NCBI GenBank assembly: GCA_016125215.1
Contig: WGMF01000003.1
Coordinates: 1-62,354 of the forward strand
DNA length: 62,354 nt
Source of the DNA: Phycisphaera sp.
GTDB lineage: Bacteria; Planctomycetota; Phycisphaerae; Phycisphaerales; Phycisphaeraceae
Reading direction: 5' to 3'
The notes under the pieces were generated by a model. It had not been told where the DNA came from. It worked only from the letters and a program-made list of their open reading frames with translations, and did not search any database. Positions 27,001 to 34,569 of this stretch are shown here, piece by piece. A program made the position numbers and the translations under genes. Within the stretch, counting starts at the first letter, position 1. Each line of letters opens with the position of its first letter.

Positions 27001-27095
27001 TCGAAGACCGGGGCTGAACACGATGAAGCGCACTGGGCTTGGCGGGAAGGACGGCGGGCGGGTTTACGGGTGCGCGTCTGGTTTCGCTTGGTCAT
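24003..27095 (-). CDS. LEPR-XLL secreted subtilisin-like protein with FG-GAP repeats
   Basis: 1030 residues from the ATG at 27095. Order: basic N-terminus; LEPR-XLL motif (LEPRLLLSAD, 37-46); two SdrD-type B repeats (about 68-110 and 179-222); a Pro/Thr-rich linker (about 258-300); a subtilisin-like domain (about 385-760) with VISDG (Asp394), AAGN (Asn501) and FPGTSAAAPHVAG (Ser709); and five FG-GAP-like repeats of the form D-x-D-x-D-G-x-x-D-L to the end. Where the His-Gly-Thr of subtilisins should be, the sequence is SGVEGTAMME with Glu424. The DNA for residues about 500-750 is unusually AT-rich. LEPR-XLL proteins are exported in planctomycetes; no other partner is adjacent. Confidence 0.9.
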   Translation of the reverse strand: MTKRNQTRTRKPARRPSRQAQCASSCSAPVFDGVTPLEPRLLLSADTGGFFSSISYNNPTLYGRAEGWQVYVDLDQNGQLDEGEPVQITDQVGQFVFRDMAKGDYTVRVVEREGFKIDHNAQAVRVKPGFVVEPGNIIFITPTDPSALPEGHGLKTPVMRGSLAIPSPGPGATDYLLTGWRVYVDTNENGTLDEGEQSILTDGMGQYTFFDLPEGEYSIGVVLQEGYTASETPPRQSVVTGNTALPYGKLYVFQPETASPDSGPSGEETQPDDPSDTPQQVDGTGESTTPPPLNPFQIPFADILTFNPMTGKYEIDRSKLTSSPEGDLQTRPPLETEKIPDRRTAEEIQSLIKNLTVTNVGSVTTEGDTFLNADDARSIFSVNGSNIKVGVISDGAGGLAARIADGDLPEDVLVNESLPGSGVEGTAMMEIIYDLAPNVELYFSSGDNMIESITWLVGQNVDIIVDDVSVYTEPFFELGSLAEHVQDTIDSGITYITAAGNSAEKHYQAQYDAYVDLGTGYVLHDFDASPGVDLYNEVVIPSGKELTAVVQWSDPYGGSSNDYDLLLYNSSKTSLLAVSSFVQNGTQNPIEFLGYQNNTGSPITVNLAIRLYSGSAAREIELYSLGYGVTLEYVTTDDSIVGHQLVEDAIVVGAVDSSGLSRDYSSRGQATIYTDFSAQTKSFIDVLDVMALDGVSTATYGSLSFPGTSAAAPHVAGIAALWLSVKPNMTPDRVNEVLYNTATDLGSAGYDSTYGIGKADAFPIFRSFLPTLADFNDDTHPDMAWRDYTNGLNVVWLLEDGVKNSSGSFNTVADTNWRLEGFGDFDRNGDIDLFWHNSSTLANIVWFMDGTIKQSSESITAAPSGWEVEAIADVNLDGFVDLVWRNYSTGTDQGKNVVWYMGDSGSTNHGTYKTGSANLDTVADTNWKLAGAADSDADGDMDLYWRNTSDSTLIVWLMSQTTKDSSYGISSSGSSGYSLERIDDLDRDGFPDLVWFDTSSNQAKWWRMMNSTVDSVANIGGPVTGYEIAG

Positions 27096-27233
27096 GATAT
27101 AAAATCCCGGCCCCCCGGTTGTTGAACTTGATGCGTGCAAAAGCAACGCCCTCATGCCGCCACTTGTTTCCACCCGGGGGCCTGTCGCGCGGAAGTGGCG
27201 GGAGTCACACCTATACAGATGTAAGATAGCCTA

Positions 27234-27245
27234 CCCCCCCCCCCC
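27234..27245. repeat. Homopolymer tract of 12 C
   Basis: A run of twelve C on the plus strand about 140 bp upstream of the LEPR-XLL gene (transcribed leftwards), so a G run in its leader or promoter region. Such tracts can change length by slippage. Confidence 0.7.
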
Positions 27246-27334
27246 TCCGTCAAAGGCTTTGGGGAGATTTCTAACCAATTTAATGATAAATCTGCCTGTT
27301 GACGGTCTGGGCGGGCCCTCATGGTGCGATAAGG

Positions 27335-29236
27335 TCAGAGTTCGACCTGCGCCCCGATCTCGATGACGCGGTTGGAGGGGATGCCGAAGTAGGACGTGAC
27401 GGGTTGGGCGTTGCGTGACAGGGCGATGAAGATGCGTTTTCGCCACGCCATCATGCCCGGGCGTTTGCTGACCAGGAGCATCTCGCGTCCGAGGAAGAAG
27501 GTGGTTTCGAGCATGTTGAACTTCATGCCGTGCGCCTCGGAGCCGAGGATGCGCGGGACGTTGGGTTCTTCCATGTAACCGTAGTGCGCGATGATCTGGT
27601 GGCAACCCATGCCCAGGTCCTTGAAGACGATGCGTTCGGCTTCATCGATGCGTGGGACTTCGTGTGTGCGGAGGGTGAGCCAGATGACGTGTTCGTGGAG
27701 GGTCTTGTTGTGGTTGAGCTGGTGAACGAGGGCGAGGGGGACGCTGTCGGGGTTTCCGGTGAGGAAGATGGCGGTTCCGGGCACGCGGACGGGCGGGTGG
27801 TTGGACAGGTCCTTGATGAAGGCTTCGGATTTGATGAGCTTGGAGTAGACGCGTTTGCCCAGCAGCGCCCGCCCGTGTTTCCATGTGGTCATGAGGACGT
27901 AGACGATCAGGCCCATGAGCAGGGGGAACCAGCCGCCCTCGGCGATCTTGACGATGTTGGCGCTGAAGAAGGTCAGGTCGAAGCAGAGGAAGAAGACGAG
28001 CACCGCAAGGGATTGCCAGAGCTTCCATTTCCAGAGGTAATAGGTGACGGGGAAGGCGAGCGTGGAGGTGATGACCATGGTGGTGGCGATCGCCACGCCG
28101 TAGGCCGACGCCATGTTGCTGGAGGTCTGGAACCCGATGACGAGGAGGATGGTGCCGACCATCATGCAGGCGTTGATGCCGGGGAGGTAGACCTGGCCCA
28201 TCTCTTTGGAGGAGGTGTGGACGATCTTGACACGGGGGAAGTAACCGAGTTGGACCGCCTGGCTGGTGAGTGAGAAGACGCCTGAGATCACGGCCTGCGA
28301 TGCGATGATGGTGGCCAGCGCCGCGAGCACCACGGTGGGGTAGAGCGCCCAGCCGGGGACCATGTGATAGAACGGGTTGAAGGCGTAGTCGGGGTTGCGC
28401 AAGAGCAGCGCGCCTTGGCCGAAGTAGTTGAGCACGAGAGCAGGCATGACAAATGCAAACCAGTCTATCTGGATGGGCCAGCGCCCGAAGTGTCCCAGGT
28501 CGGCATAAAGCGCTTCGCCACCCGTCGCCACGAGGAAGACCGCGCCGAGCACGAGGAAGCCCGACCCCGAGTTGAGGTAAAAGAACTTGGCGGCGTACCA
28601 CGGGTTGATGCCCATGAGCACCGAGGGTGTCTGCAAGATGCTCACCAGCCCGGTCACCGCCAGCAGCAGGAACCAAACGATGGTGATCGGCCCGAAGATG
28701 ATGCCGACGCCCCCGGTGCCCCGGCTCTGGAACATGAACAGCCCGACGAGGATGGCGATGGTGATCGGCACGACATAAGGTGCCAACCCCGGTGTGGCGA
28801 CTTCGAGGCCCTCGATCGCGCTGGTGACGGAGATGGCGGGCGTGAGCAGGCCGTCGCCGTAGAGCAGCGCCGCGCCGAACAGACCCATCGGCAAGAGCAC
28901 GACCCACGCGCGTTTGCCCTCCAACGCCCGGTGCATGAGCGCCACCATCGCGAGGATGCCGCCCTCGCCCTTGTTGTCGGCGTGGAGGACGAAGACCAGG
29001 TACTTGAGCGCGACCTGGACCACCATCGTCCAGAAGACCAGCGACAGGACGCCTAACACATTGTCACTGAGCACCACCCCGTCGTGTAGGATGGGGACGG
29101 CGTGCTCACCGTGGAAACACTCGCGGATGGCGTAGAGCGGGCTGGTGCCGATGTCCCCGTAGACGATGCCCACGGCGATCAGGCACAGGTGCGCCAGCGC
29201 TCGGCCACGGGGTTGATCTTTGTGTAAACCGCTCAT
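27335..29236 (-). CDS. kup: Kup-type potassium transporter
   Basis: 633 residues from the ATG at 29236; the frame continues to 29293 but with no family resemblance. It moves K+ with protons across the inner membrane. Twelve membrane segments are readable: GIVYGDIGTSPLYAIREC at the start, LYGDGLLTPAISVTSAIEG, and the cytoplasmic C-terminal domain from about 450 with PVRVPGTAIFLT, ERIVFKDLGMGCHQIIAHYG and a usual VIEIGAQVEL end. The first membrane motif GDIGTSPLY is the conserved signature. No regulatory RNA is evident. Confidence 0.96.
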   Translation of the reverse strand: MSGLHKDQPRGRALAHLCLIAVGIVYGDIGTSPLYAIRECFHGEHAVPILHDGVVLSDNVLGVLSLVFWTMVVQVALKYLVFVLHADNKGEGGILAMVALMHRALEGKRAWVVLLPMGLFGAALLYGDGLLTPAISVTSAIEGLEVATPGLAPYVVPITIAILVGLFMFQSRGTGGVGIIFGPITIVWFLLLAVTGLVSILQTPSVLMGINPWYAAKFFYLNSGSGFLVLGAVFLVATGGEALYADLGHFGRWPIQIDWFAFVMPALVLNYFGQGALLLRNPDYAFNPFYHMVPGWALYPTVVLAALATIIASQAVISGVFSLTSQAVQLGYFPRVKIVHTSSKEMGQVYLPGINACMMVGTILLVIGFQTSSNMASAYGVAIATTMVITSTLAFPVTYYLWKWKLWQSLAVLVFFLCFDLTFFSANIVKIAEGGWFPLLMGLIVYVLMTTWKHGRALLGKRVYSKLIKSEAFIKDLSNHPPVRVPGTAIFLTGNPDSVPLALVHQLNHNKTLHEHVIWLTLRTHEVPRIDEAERIVFKDLGMGCHQIIAHYGYMEEPNVPRILGSEAHGMKFNMLETTFFLGREMLLVSKRPGMMAWRKRIFIALSRNAQPVTSYFGIPSNRVIEIGAQVEL

Positions 29237-29621
29237 CGTGGGGTACTCATTTTTTATCTGGGCAGGCCAACCCTCGTGGTCAATAAAACACAACTCACCC
29301 GAGGGTTCGGGTGCGAATGATAGTTCTCAAGGGTGAACCTGTGCACGCATGACTCGCGGCAGAGAGAACGCCCTTCCAAAAGCCTACGGAGTTAGCTGGC
29401 GGGCTAGGCCTTGGAAGTGGCCCGGGCGGTCAGTTGCCTGTCGCCCCACGCCCCGTCCACCGTCGGTCAAGGTGGAGTTGGGTCCTCCGTACCCGCCCCA
29501 CACGTTCGGGACGGGTCTCGGCTGCGGAATAGTCTGTCGATTTCGTTCACATGTGTCAAACCCCGAGGTCCCATCCAACGAATCCCGCACAACGCCGTAC
29601 AACGCCAGGCCCGCATCACTG
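29237..29621. other. Divergent intergenic region with two hairpins, no gene
   Basis: ACCCGA-gggt-TCGGGT lies at 29297-29312. A stronger one at 29373-29417 has CTTCCAA/TTGGAAG outside and GCCTA/TAGGC inside, with GTTAGCTGGC in the loop. Both strands have Cys/Pro/Arg-rich spurious frames but none looks coding. It separates kup (-) and gatA (+). Confidence 0.5.
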
Positions 29622-29627
29622 TAAGAT
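29622..29627 (+). promoter_or_regulatory. -10 hexamer TAAGAT, leaderless pattern
   Basis: TAAGAT ends 7 nt before the ATG at 29635, which argues for this start over the ATG at 29626, which lies inside the box. Confidence 0.5.
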
Positions 29628-29634
29628 GTCGCCC

Positions 29635-31098
29635 ATGTCAGGAGACTTCCACACGCTTTCGCTCAAAGCCACACGCGACGCCATTGCTGACGGCTCGCTC
29701 CGCGCGGTCAACGTGACACGCGCCTACCTCGACCGCATCGAAATACTCAACCCCACACTCAACGCCTACCACGAGGTCTTTGCCGACCGCGCGTTGCACA
29801 CCGCCCAGCGTGTCGACGCCGGCGAAATCAAAGGCCCCCTTGCGGGTGTGCCCCTGGCGATCAAAGACAACCTCTGCACGGACTTCGGCCACACCACCTG
29901 TTCTTCAAAAATGCTGGCCGACTTCCGATCGCCCTACACCGCCACGGCGGTCCGCAGGCTCGAAGAAGCCGGCGCGGTGATCCTGGGCAAGACGAACATG
30001 GACGAGTTTGCCATGGGCTCGTCGACCGAGACGTGCGTGTTCGGCGTGGTGCGCAACCCGTGGGACACACGCTGCGTTCCCGGCGGATCATCCGGCGGTT
30101 CTGCCGCGGCGGTGGCCGCTGGGCTGTGCGCCGCGGCGCTGGGCAGTGACACCGGGGGCAGCATCCGTCAGCCCGCGTCGTTCTGTGGCATCGTCGGCCT
30201 CAAACCGACCTACGGGCGCATCAGCCGGTGGGGACTCATCGCCTTTGCCAGCAGCCTCGACCAGATCGGCCCACTCACGCGCACCACCGAAGACGCCGCC
30301 CTGCTCATGCAGGTCATGTCCGGTCAAGACGAACTCGACTCCACCTGCGCACCCGACGACGTGCCCGACTACAGCGCCCAGATAGATCAGCCGATCAATC
30401 CGCTTCGCATCGGTTTGCCGAGGCAATACCTCTCCGACAAGAACCACCCCACCGTCGCCGCGATGATGGACCGCGCGACAGCGATGTTCAAGGAGATGGG
30501 TGCCACGCTCGTCGAGATCGACCTGCCCCACACCGAGTTCGGCATCCCGACCTACTACATCGTCGCCCCCGCCGAGGCCAGCTCCAACCTTGCACGCTAC
30601 GACGGCGTGCGCTACGGCTACCGATGCGAAAACCCCACCGACCTCGTCGACCTCTACTCACGCTCGCGCAGCGAGGGCTTCGGTGACGAGGTCAAACGCC
30701 GGATCATGCTCGGCACACACGTGCTCTGCAGCGGGTATTACGATGCGTACTACACCCGTGCCCTGCGCGTCCGCAGGCTCATCAAGCAGGACTTCGACAA
30801 CGCCTTTGCATCCTGCGATGTCGTGATGTGCCCCACCACGACAGGGCCGGCCTTCCCGATGGGGCAGAACAGCGACGACCCGCTGGCGATGTATCTCAAC
30901 GACATCTACACCGTCACGTGCAACCTCGCGGGACTTCCGGGCATCAGCCTGCCGGGCGGGTTTGTTGAGGCCGACGGCCGCAAACTCCCGGTCGGACTGC
31001 AACTGCTCGGGCCTGTCTTTGAAGAGGCCCGCCTGCTCCGTGTGGCACGCATGCACGAAAAAGCCTCGGGATTGAGCAACCTCATCGCGGATATCTGA
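29635..31098 (+). CDS. gatA: Aspartyl/glutamyl-tRNA amidotransferase subunit A
   Basis: 487 residues from 29635. With GatB and GatC it converts Glu-tRNA(Gln) or Asp-tRNA(Asn) to the amide. The amidase triad is readable: Lys77 in VPLAIKDN, Ser152 in PGGSSGGSAAA and Ser176 in SDTGGSIRQPA. The rest matches GatA throughout, with the usual length. gatB and gatC are not adjacent. A TAAGAT box 7 nt upstream favours this start. 24 bp separate it from the ROK kinase gene. Confidence 0.95.
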   Translation: MSGDFHTLSLKATRDAIADGSLRAVNVTRAYLDRIEILNPTLNAYHEVFADRALHTAQRVDAGEIKGPLAGVPLAIKDNLCTDFGHTTCSSKMLADFRSPYTATAVRRLEEAGAVILGKTNMDEFAMGSSTETCVFGVVRNPWDTRCVPGGSSGGSAAAVAAGLCAAALGSDTGGSIRQPASFCGIVGLKPTYGRISRWGLIAFASSLDQIGPLTRTTEDAALLMQVMSGQDELDSTCAPDDVPDYSAQIDQPINPLRIGLPRQYLSDKNHPTVAAMMDRATAMFKEMGATLVEIDLPHTEFGIPTYYIVAPAEASSNLARYDGVRYGYRCENPTDLVDLYSRSRSEGFGDEVKRRIMLGTHVLCSGYYDAYYTRALRVRRLIKQDFDNAFASCDVVMCPTTTGPAFPMGQNSDDPLAMYLNDIYTVTCNLAGLPGISLPGGFVEADGRKLPVGLQLLGPVFEEARLLRVARMHEKASGLSNLIADI

Positions 31099-31122
31099 TC
31101 CCCACACTCATCAGGAACCCCC

Positions 31123-32088
31123 ATGCCCAAGAACGATAAAGCCTACGTCGGCGTGGACCTCGGCGGGACCAACATCTCAGCCGGCGTCCTCTCGGGTGAT
31201 AACAGGTTGTTATCCCGTGACAAGAACAAAACCAAAGCCAGCGAAGGCCCTGAAAAAGTGCTCTCGCGTATCGTGAAGACCATCTACGATGCGCTGGACG
31301 ATGCCAAGCTCTCCGTGGCGGATATCGGCGGCGTCGGTATCGGTGCCCCCGGGACGATCAACATGGAAACGGGCGTGGTGTCCAATGCGGTCAATCTCTG
31401 TTGGGACACGTTCGACATCGGCCCACGTCTGAGCAAGGAGCTCGGCGGTGTCGGCGTCACGATCGACAACGATGTCAACGTCGGCGCGTGGGGCGAGTAT
31501 GTGCTCGGCGCTTCGCAGGGCTACGACGACAACCTTGCCGTCTTCGTCGGCACGGGCATCGGCGGCGGCTTTGTCATCAATGGCAAGCTCTACCACGGCC
31601 ACTTCCAGACCGCCGGCGAGATCGGGCAGACCATCCTCATGCCCGAGGGCGGGATCGGTCGGCAAAAACTTGAACAATTTTCCAGCCGAACCGCGGTGGT
31701 GAATCTCATCAAATCCCTGATCCTCTCCAACCATCCCTCTAAAATCCGGGAAATTACCGATGGCGACCTCGATAACATCCGTTCCAAGGTTTTGGCCAAG
31801 GCCGTGGCGGATGAAGACGCCTTGGCCATGCGTGTGATCCGTGAGTCGGCCACCTTCGTCGGCATCTCGATCGCCAACGCCGTCACGCTGTTGAGCTTGC
31901 CTTGCGTAGTGATCGGCGGAGGTTTAACGGAAGCATTGGGAAGTGTTTACGTTAAATGGGTCAAGGACGCCTTCAGGGCGGCGGTCCATCCCCCGACCCT
32001 ATCTGAATGCAAGATCGTCGCTTCCAAACTCGGGGACGACGCAGGGGTGATCGGCGCGGCGTTGCTGGCAAGGGACCGGCTGGGTTGA
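31123..32088 (+). CDS. ROK-family sugar kinase (glucokinase-like)
   Basis: 321 residues. It should phosphorylate glucose or another hexose with ATP. YVGVDLGGTNISAGV (phosphate 1), IDNDVNVGAWGE (catalytic Asp117) and FVGTGIGGGFVINGKL are typical of ROK proteins. The zinc site is missing: where most ROK proteins have AGE-x-GH and a C-x-CG-x-x-GC cluster, this protein has AGEIGQTIL and PEGGIGRQKLEQF, with no Cys at all in that stretch. The GGGLTEALGS end is normal. It follows gatA by 24 bp, perhaps in one operon; a strong terminator follows. Confidence 0.88.
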   Translation: MPKNDKAYVGVDLGGTNISAGVLSGDNRLLSRDKNKTKASEGPEKVLSRIVKTIYDALDDAKLSVADIGGVGIGAPGTINMETGVVSNAVNLCWDTFDIGPRLSKELGGVGVTIDNDVNVGAWGEYVLGASQGYDDNLAVFVGTGIGGGFVINGKLYHGHFQTAGEIGQTILMPEGGIGRQKLEQFSSRTAVVNLIKSLILSNHPSKIREITDGDLDNIRSKVLAKAVADEDALAMRVIRESATFVGISIANAVTLLSLPCVVIGGGLTEALGSVYVKWVKDAFRAAVHPPTLSECKIVASKLGDDAGVIGAALLARDRLG

Positions 32089-32107
32089 CGGGTCTGAGCC
32101 AGTATCG

Positions 32108-32126
32108 AGCAAAAATTAATTTTGCT
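32108..32126 (+). terminator. Small AT hairpin after the ROK kinase
   Basis: AGCAAAA pairs with TTTTGCT around ATTAA. It may act as a first, weak terminator. Confidence 0.4.
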
Positions 32127-32230
32127 AAAGCCCGCAACCCCCTTGATTAACGCCCCACTTCAGCGTAAAAAATGGAGACGGAAGGGTTTGATTGCCGAAC
32201 TCTTCCTTTAGAAAAGCTTTCTCCCCTCCG

Positions 32231-32264
32231 CCCCGTTGTCGCTTCGGCGGCAGCGGGGTTTTTT
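32231..32264 (+). terminator. Strong Rho-independent terminator
   Basis: CCCCGTTGTCGC pairs with GCGGCAGCGGGG (two G-U) around a TTCG tetraloop, followed by six T. The rest of 32127-32443 shows no gene. Confidence 0.85.
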
Positions 32265-32443
32265 ATTTGTCAAAATTTGTCATCCCCCGCGCGAAGGCAG
32301 AGCAACCCCCATATCTACCACTCCAACGCCCCCGGCAACCACAAGCCCTTGCGTGTTGTTTCACGACATCATCGGGTTGTCAAGCTGCAACAGATGGGCA
32401 GTTTTCAGAGTTTGGGGTTTTTGGCAAAGCAATGCATGACCCA

Positions 32444-32851
32444 TCACCACTCGACATGCACCCAGACCTTGCGTGTCCTGGGTCCGTCATACTCGCAGAG
32501 GTAAACGCCCTGCCACGTTCCCAGTCGGAGTGTGCCCGAGTCCGCAAGCAGTGTCACACTCGAACCCATCATCGACGCCTTCACGTGTGCGGCGCTGTTG
32601 CCCTCGTTGTGTCTGAAGAATGGCTGATCCCACGGCACCATGCGGTCGAGCTGCTCGAGCATGTCGTGGACCACATCCGGGTCAGCGTTTTCGTTGATCG
32701 TGATGCCCGCCGTGGTGTGCGGGACAAACACCGTGACACGGGCCACCCCGACCTGCGATCGGCTGAGGAGGGCTTGCACCCGGTCCGTGACCTCGACCAT
32801 TTCGCTGCGCTTGTGTGTGCGGACTTCGAATCCGTGTTGTTGCATGGTCAT
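32444..32851 (-). CDS. yjbQ: YjbQ/UPF0047 family protein
   Basis: 135 residues from the ATG at 32851, chosen for its TATCAT box 7 nt upstream (ATGs at 32860 and 32845 are in frame). HTTAGITINENADPDV, HNEGNSAAHVKASMMGSSVTL and LGTWQGVYLCEYDGPRTRKVWV are the YjbQ signature; some members have low thiamine phosphate synthase activity. It is beside the transhydrogenase operon but on the other strand. The natural role is uncertain. Confidence 0.92.
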   Translation of the reverse strand: MTMQQHGFEVRTHKRSEMVEVTDRVQALLSRSQVGVARVTVFVPHTTAGITINENADPDVVHDMLEQLDRMVPWDQPFFRHNEGNSAAHVKASMMGSSVTLLADSGTLRLGTWQGVYLCEYDGPRTRKVWVHVEW

Positions 32852-32978
32852 GCGGACCATGATAACCCCGGGCCTCAGAATGTGACTCCGAAGTCTTTTT
32901 GTAGTAAAACTGTTTCACCCCGTTGCAGGCGACGCGGTGGACTTTGCAGCGATGAACCGCCCGATCAGGAATCAGCGT

Positions 32979-34115
32979 ATGAAAATCTTTGTCGCAAGAC
33001 AGACGGTTGACGGTGAAACACGCGCCGCGACCACACCCGCGGTTGTCAAGAAGCTCATCCAGCTCGGCGCCACGGTAGCCGTGGAATCCGGCACTGGCGC
33101 GGGGGCCGGCCACGACGACGCGGCCTTCGGTCTCAGTGGCGCGGAGGTCTCGCCGCCCAATGAAATCCCCGGCGATGCTCAGATCATTCTCACCATCCAC
33201 GCGCCCAACACCGAACAGGCCGCCCGCATCCCGACCGGCTGCGTGCTCGTCGGCATGCTCTCCCCTCTGAAGAACCAGGAGGTCACGCGGGCCCTGGCGG
33301 CTAAAAACATCACGAGCTTCTCGATGGAGTTCATCCCGCGCATCAGCCGGGCGCAGCCGATGGACGTGCTCTCGTCGCAGGCCAACATCGCGGGCTACAA
33401 AGCCGTCATCCTTGCGGCCGACGCCTGCCCGAAGATGTACCCCATGATGATTACCGCCGCAGGCACGATCTCACCGAGCAAGGTCTTCATCATCGGGGCC
33501 GGCGTCGCGGGCTTGCAGGCCATCGCCACCGCCAAACGTCTGGGCGCGGTGGTCGAAGCCATCGACGTGCGCGCGGAGACCAAGGAACAGGTCCAGTCGC
33601 TCGGTGCCAAATTCGTCGAACTCCCCTCCACCCAGCAGGGCGCCGCGACCGGGGGCTACGCAAAGGAACAGACCGAGGAACAACGCAAAGCCCAGCAGGA
33701 ATTGCAGAAAAAACACATCCTCGCGGCCGACTGCGTCATCACCACCGCCGCAGTGTTCGGCAAGGCCCCGCCCATGCTCATCCCCAAGTCGGTCGTCGAC
33801 GAGATGCAGCCCGGCTCCGTGCTCGTGGACATGGCCGCCGACCCCGACGCCGGGAGGGGCAACTGCGAAGCCACCCGCCCGGGCAAGCGATACACCACCC
33901 CCAAGGGTGTGACCGTCATCGGCTCGCTCAACCTCCCCGCCCTCGTCCCCGCCCACGCGACGCAGGCCTATGCTAACAACATGTTATCCTTCCTCAAGGA
34001 AATCCTCATCGACAAACAGCTCAAGCTCAACCTCGAAGACGAAATCCAGAAAGGCGCATGTATCACGCACGGCGGAAAGATCGTCAACGAAATGGTCGCC
34101 AAAGCGATCGGTTAA
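32979..34115 (+). CDS. pntAA: NAD(P) transhydrogenase subunit alpha part 1
   Basis: 378 residues from the ATG at 32979 (MKIFVARQTVDGE); an earlier ATG at 32937 is in frame. It binds NAD(H) in the proton-translocating transhydrogenase, which makes NADPH from NADH. The AlaDH/PNT fold is clear: MLSPLKNQEV, MDVLSSQANIAGYKAV, PSKVFIIGAGVAGLQA and DMAADPDAGRGN. It is a split-alpha type: the membrane portion is the separate next gene, 24 bp on. Confidence 0.95.
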   Translation: MKIFVARQTVDGETRAATTPAVVKKLIQLGATVAVESGTGAGAGHDDAAFGLSGAEVSPPNEIPGDAQIILTIHAPNTEQAARIPTGCVLVGMLSPLKNQEVTRALAAKNITSFSMEFIPRISRAQPMDVLSSQANIAGYKAVILAADACPKMYPMMITAAGTISPSKVFIIGAGVAGLQAIATAKRLGAVVEAIDVRAETKEQVQSLGAKFVELPSTQQGAATGGYAKEQTEEQRKAQQELQKKHILAADCVITTAAVFGKAPPMLIPKSVVDEMQPGSVLVDMAADPDAGRGNCEATRPGKRYTTPKGVTVIGSLNLPALVPAHATQAYANNMLSFLKEILIDKQLKLNLEDEIQKGACITHGGKIVNEMVAKAIG

Positions 34116-34139
34116 CGCCCCCCCATCAGGACCCCGCAC

Positions 34140-34496
34140 ATGCTCAACTATTCACTCGCCCTCTTCGGTGCCAACCCCGCCCAACCGGTGCAGCAGATCA
34201 TCATTGCCCTAGTCGTCTTCACGCTGGCGATCTTCATCGGCTTTGAAGTCATCAACCGCGTGCCCGTGCTCCTGCACACGCCGCTGACCTCAGGCTCAAA
34301 CGCCATCAGCGGCATCACCATCGTCGGCGCACTGCTGGCCGCCTACTCCACCAAAGAAGCCCTCGGGCATACCGGTGAGTTCATTGCCACCGTGCTCGGC
34401 ACACTGGCCATCATCTTTGCCACCATCAACGTCATCGGCGGCTACGTCGTCACCGACCGCATGCTCAAGATGTTCAAAAAATCCCCAAGAAAATAG
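34140..34496 (+). CDS. pntAB: NAD(P) transhydrogenase subunit alpha part 2 (membrane)
   Basis: 118 residues, three to four membrane helices: IIIALVVFTLAIFIGFEVI, HTPLTSGSNAISGITIVGALL and FIATVLGTLAIIFATINVIGGYVVTDRML. It forms part of the proton channel. The TPLMSGTNAIHG-like segment, here TPLTSGSNAISG, is the conserved mark of this subunit. It is between pntAA and pntB, 24 and 73 bp from them, and belongs to one operon. Confidence 0.95.
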   Translation: MLNYSLALFGANPAQPVQQIIIALVVFTLAIFIGFEVINRVPVLLHTPLTSGSNAISGITIVGALLAAYSTKEALGHTGEFIATVLGTLAIIFATINVIGGYVVTDRMLKMFKKSPRK

Positions 34497-34569
34497 CCCT
34501 TCATAAAGCCGGCGATGTCGTCGCCGGTCCGTCAGACCGTCCACAACAACGCAACAACCCCCAAGCACT

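Noticed and set aside
29237-29340. c-di-AMP riboswitch in front of kup
   Set aside because: Conserved ydaO-type blocks are not found.
29349-29624. Frames in the kup-gatA gap
   Set aside because: Low complexity, Pro/Arg-rich in every frame; hairpins present instead.
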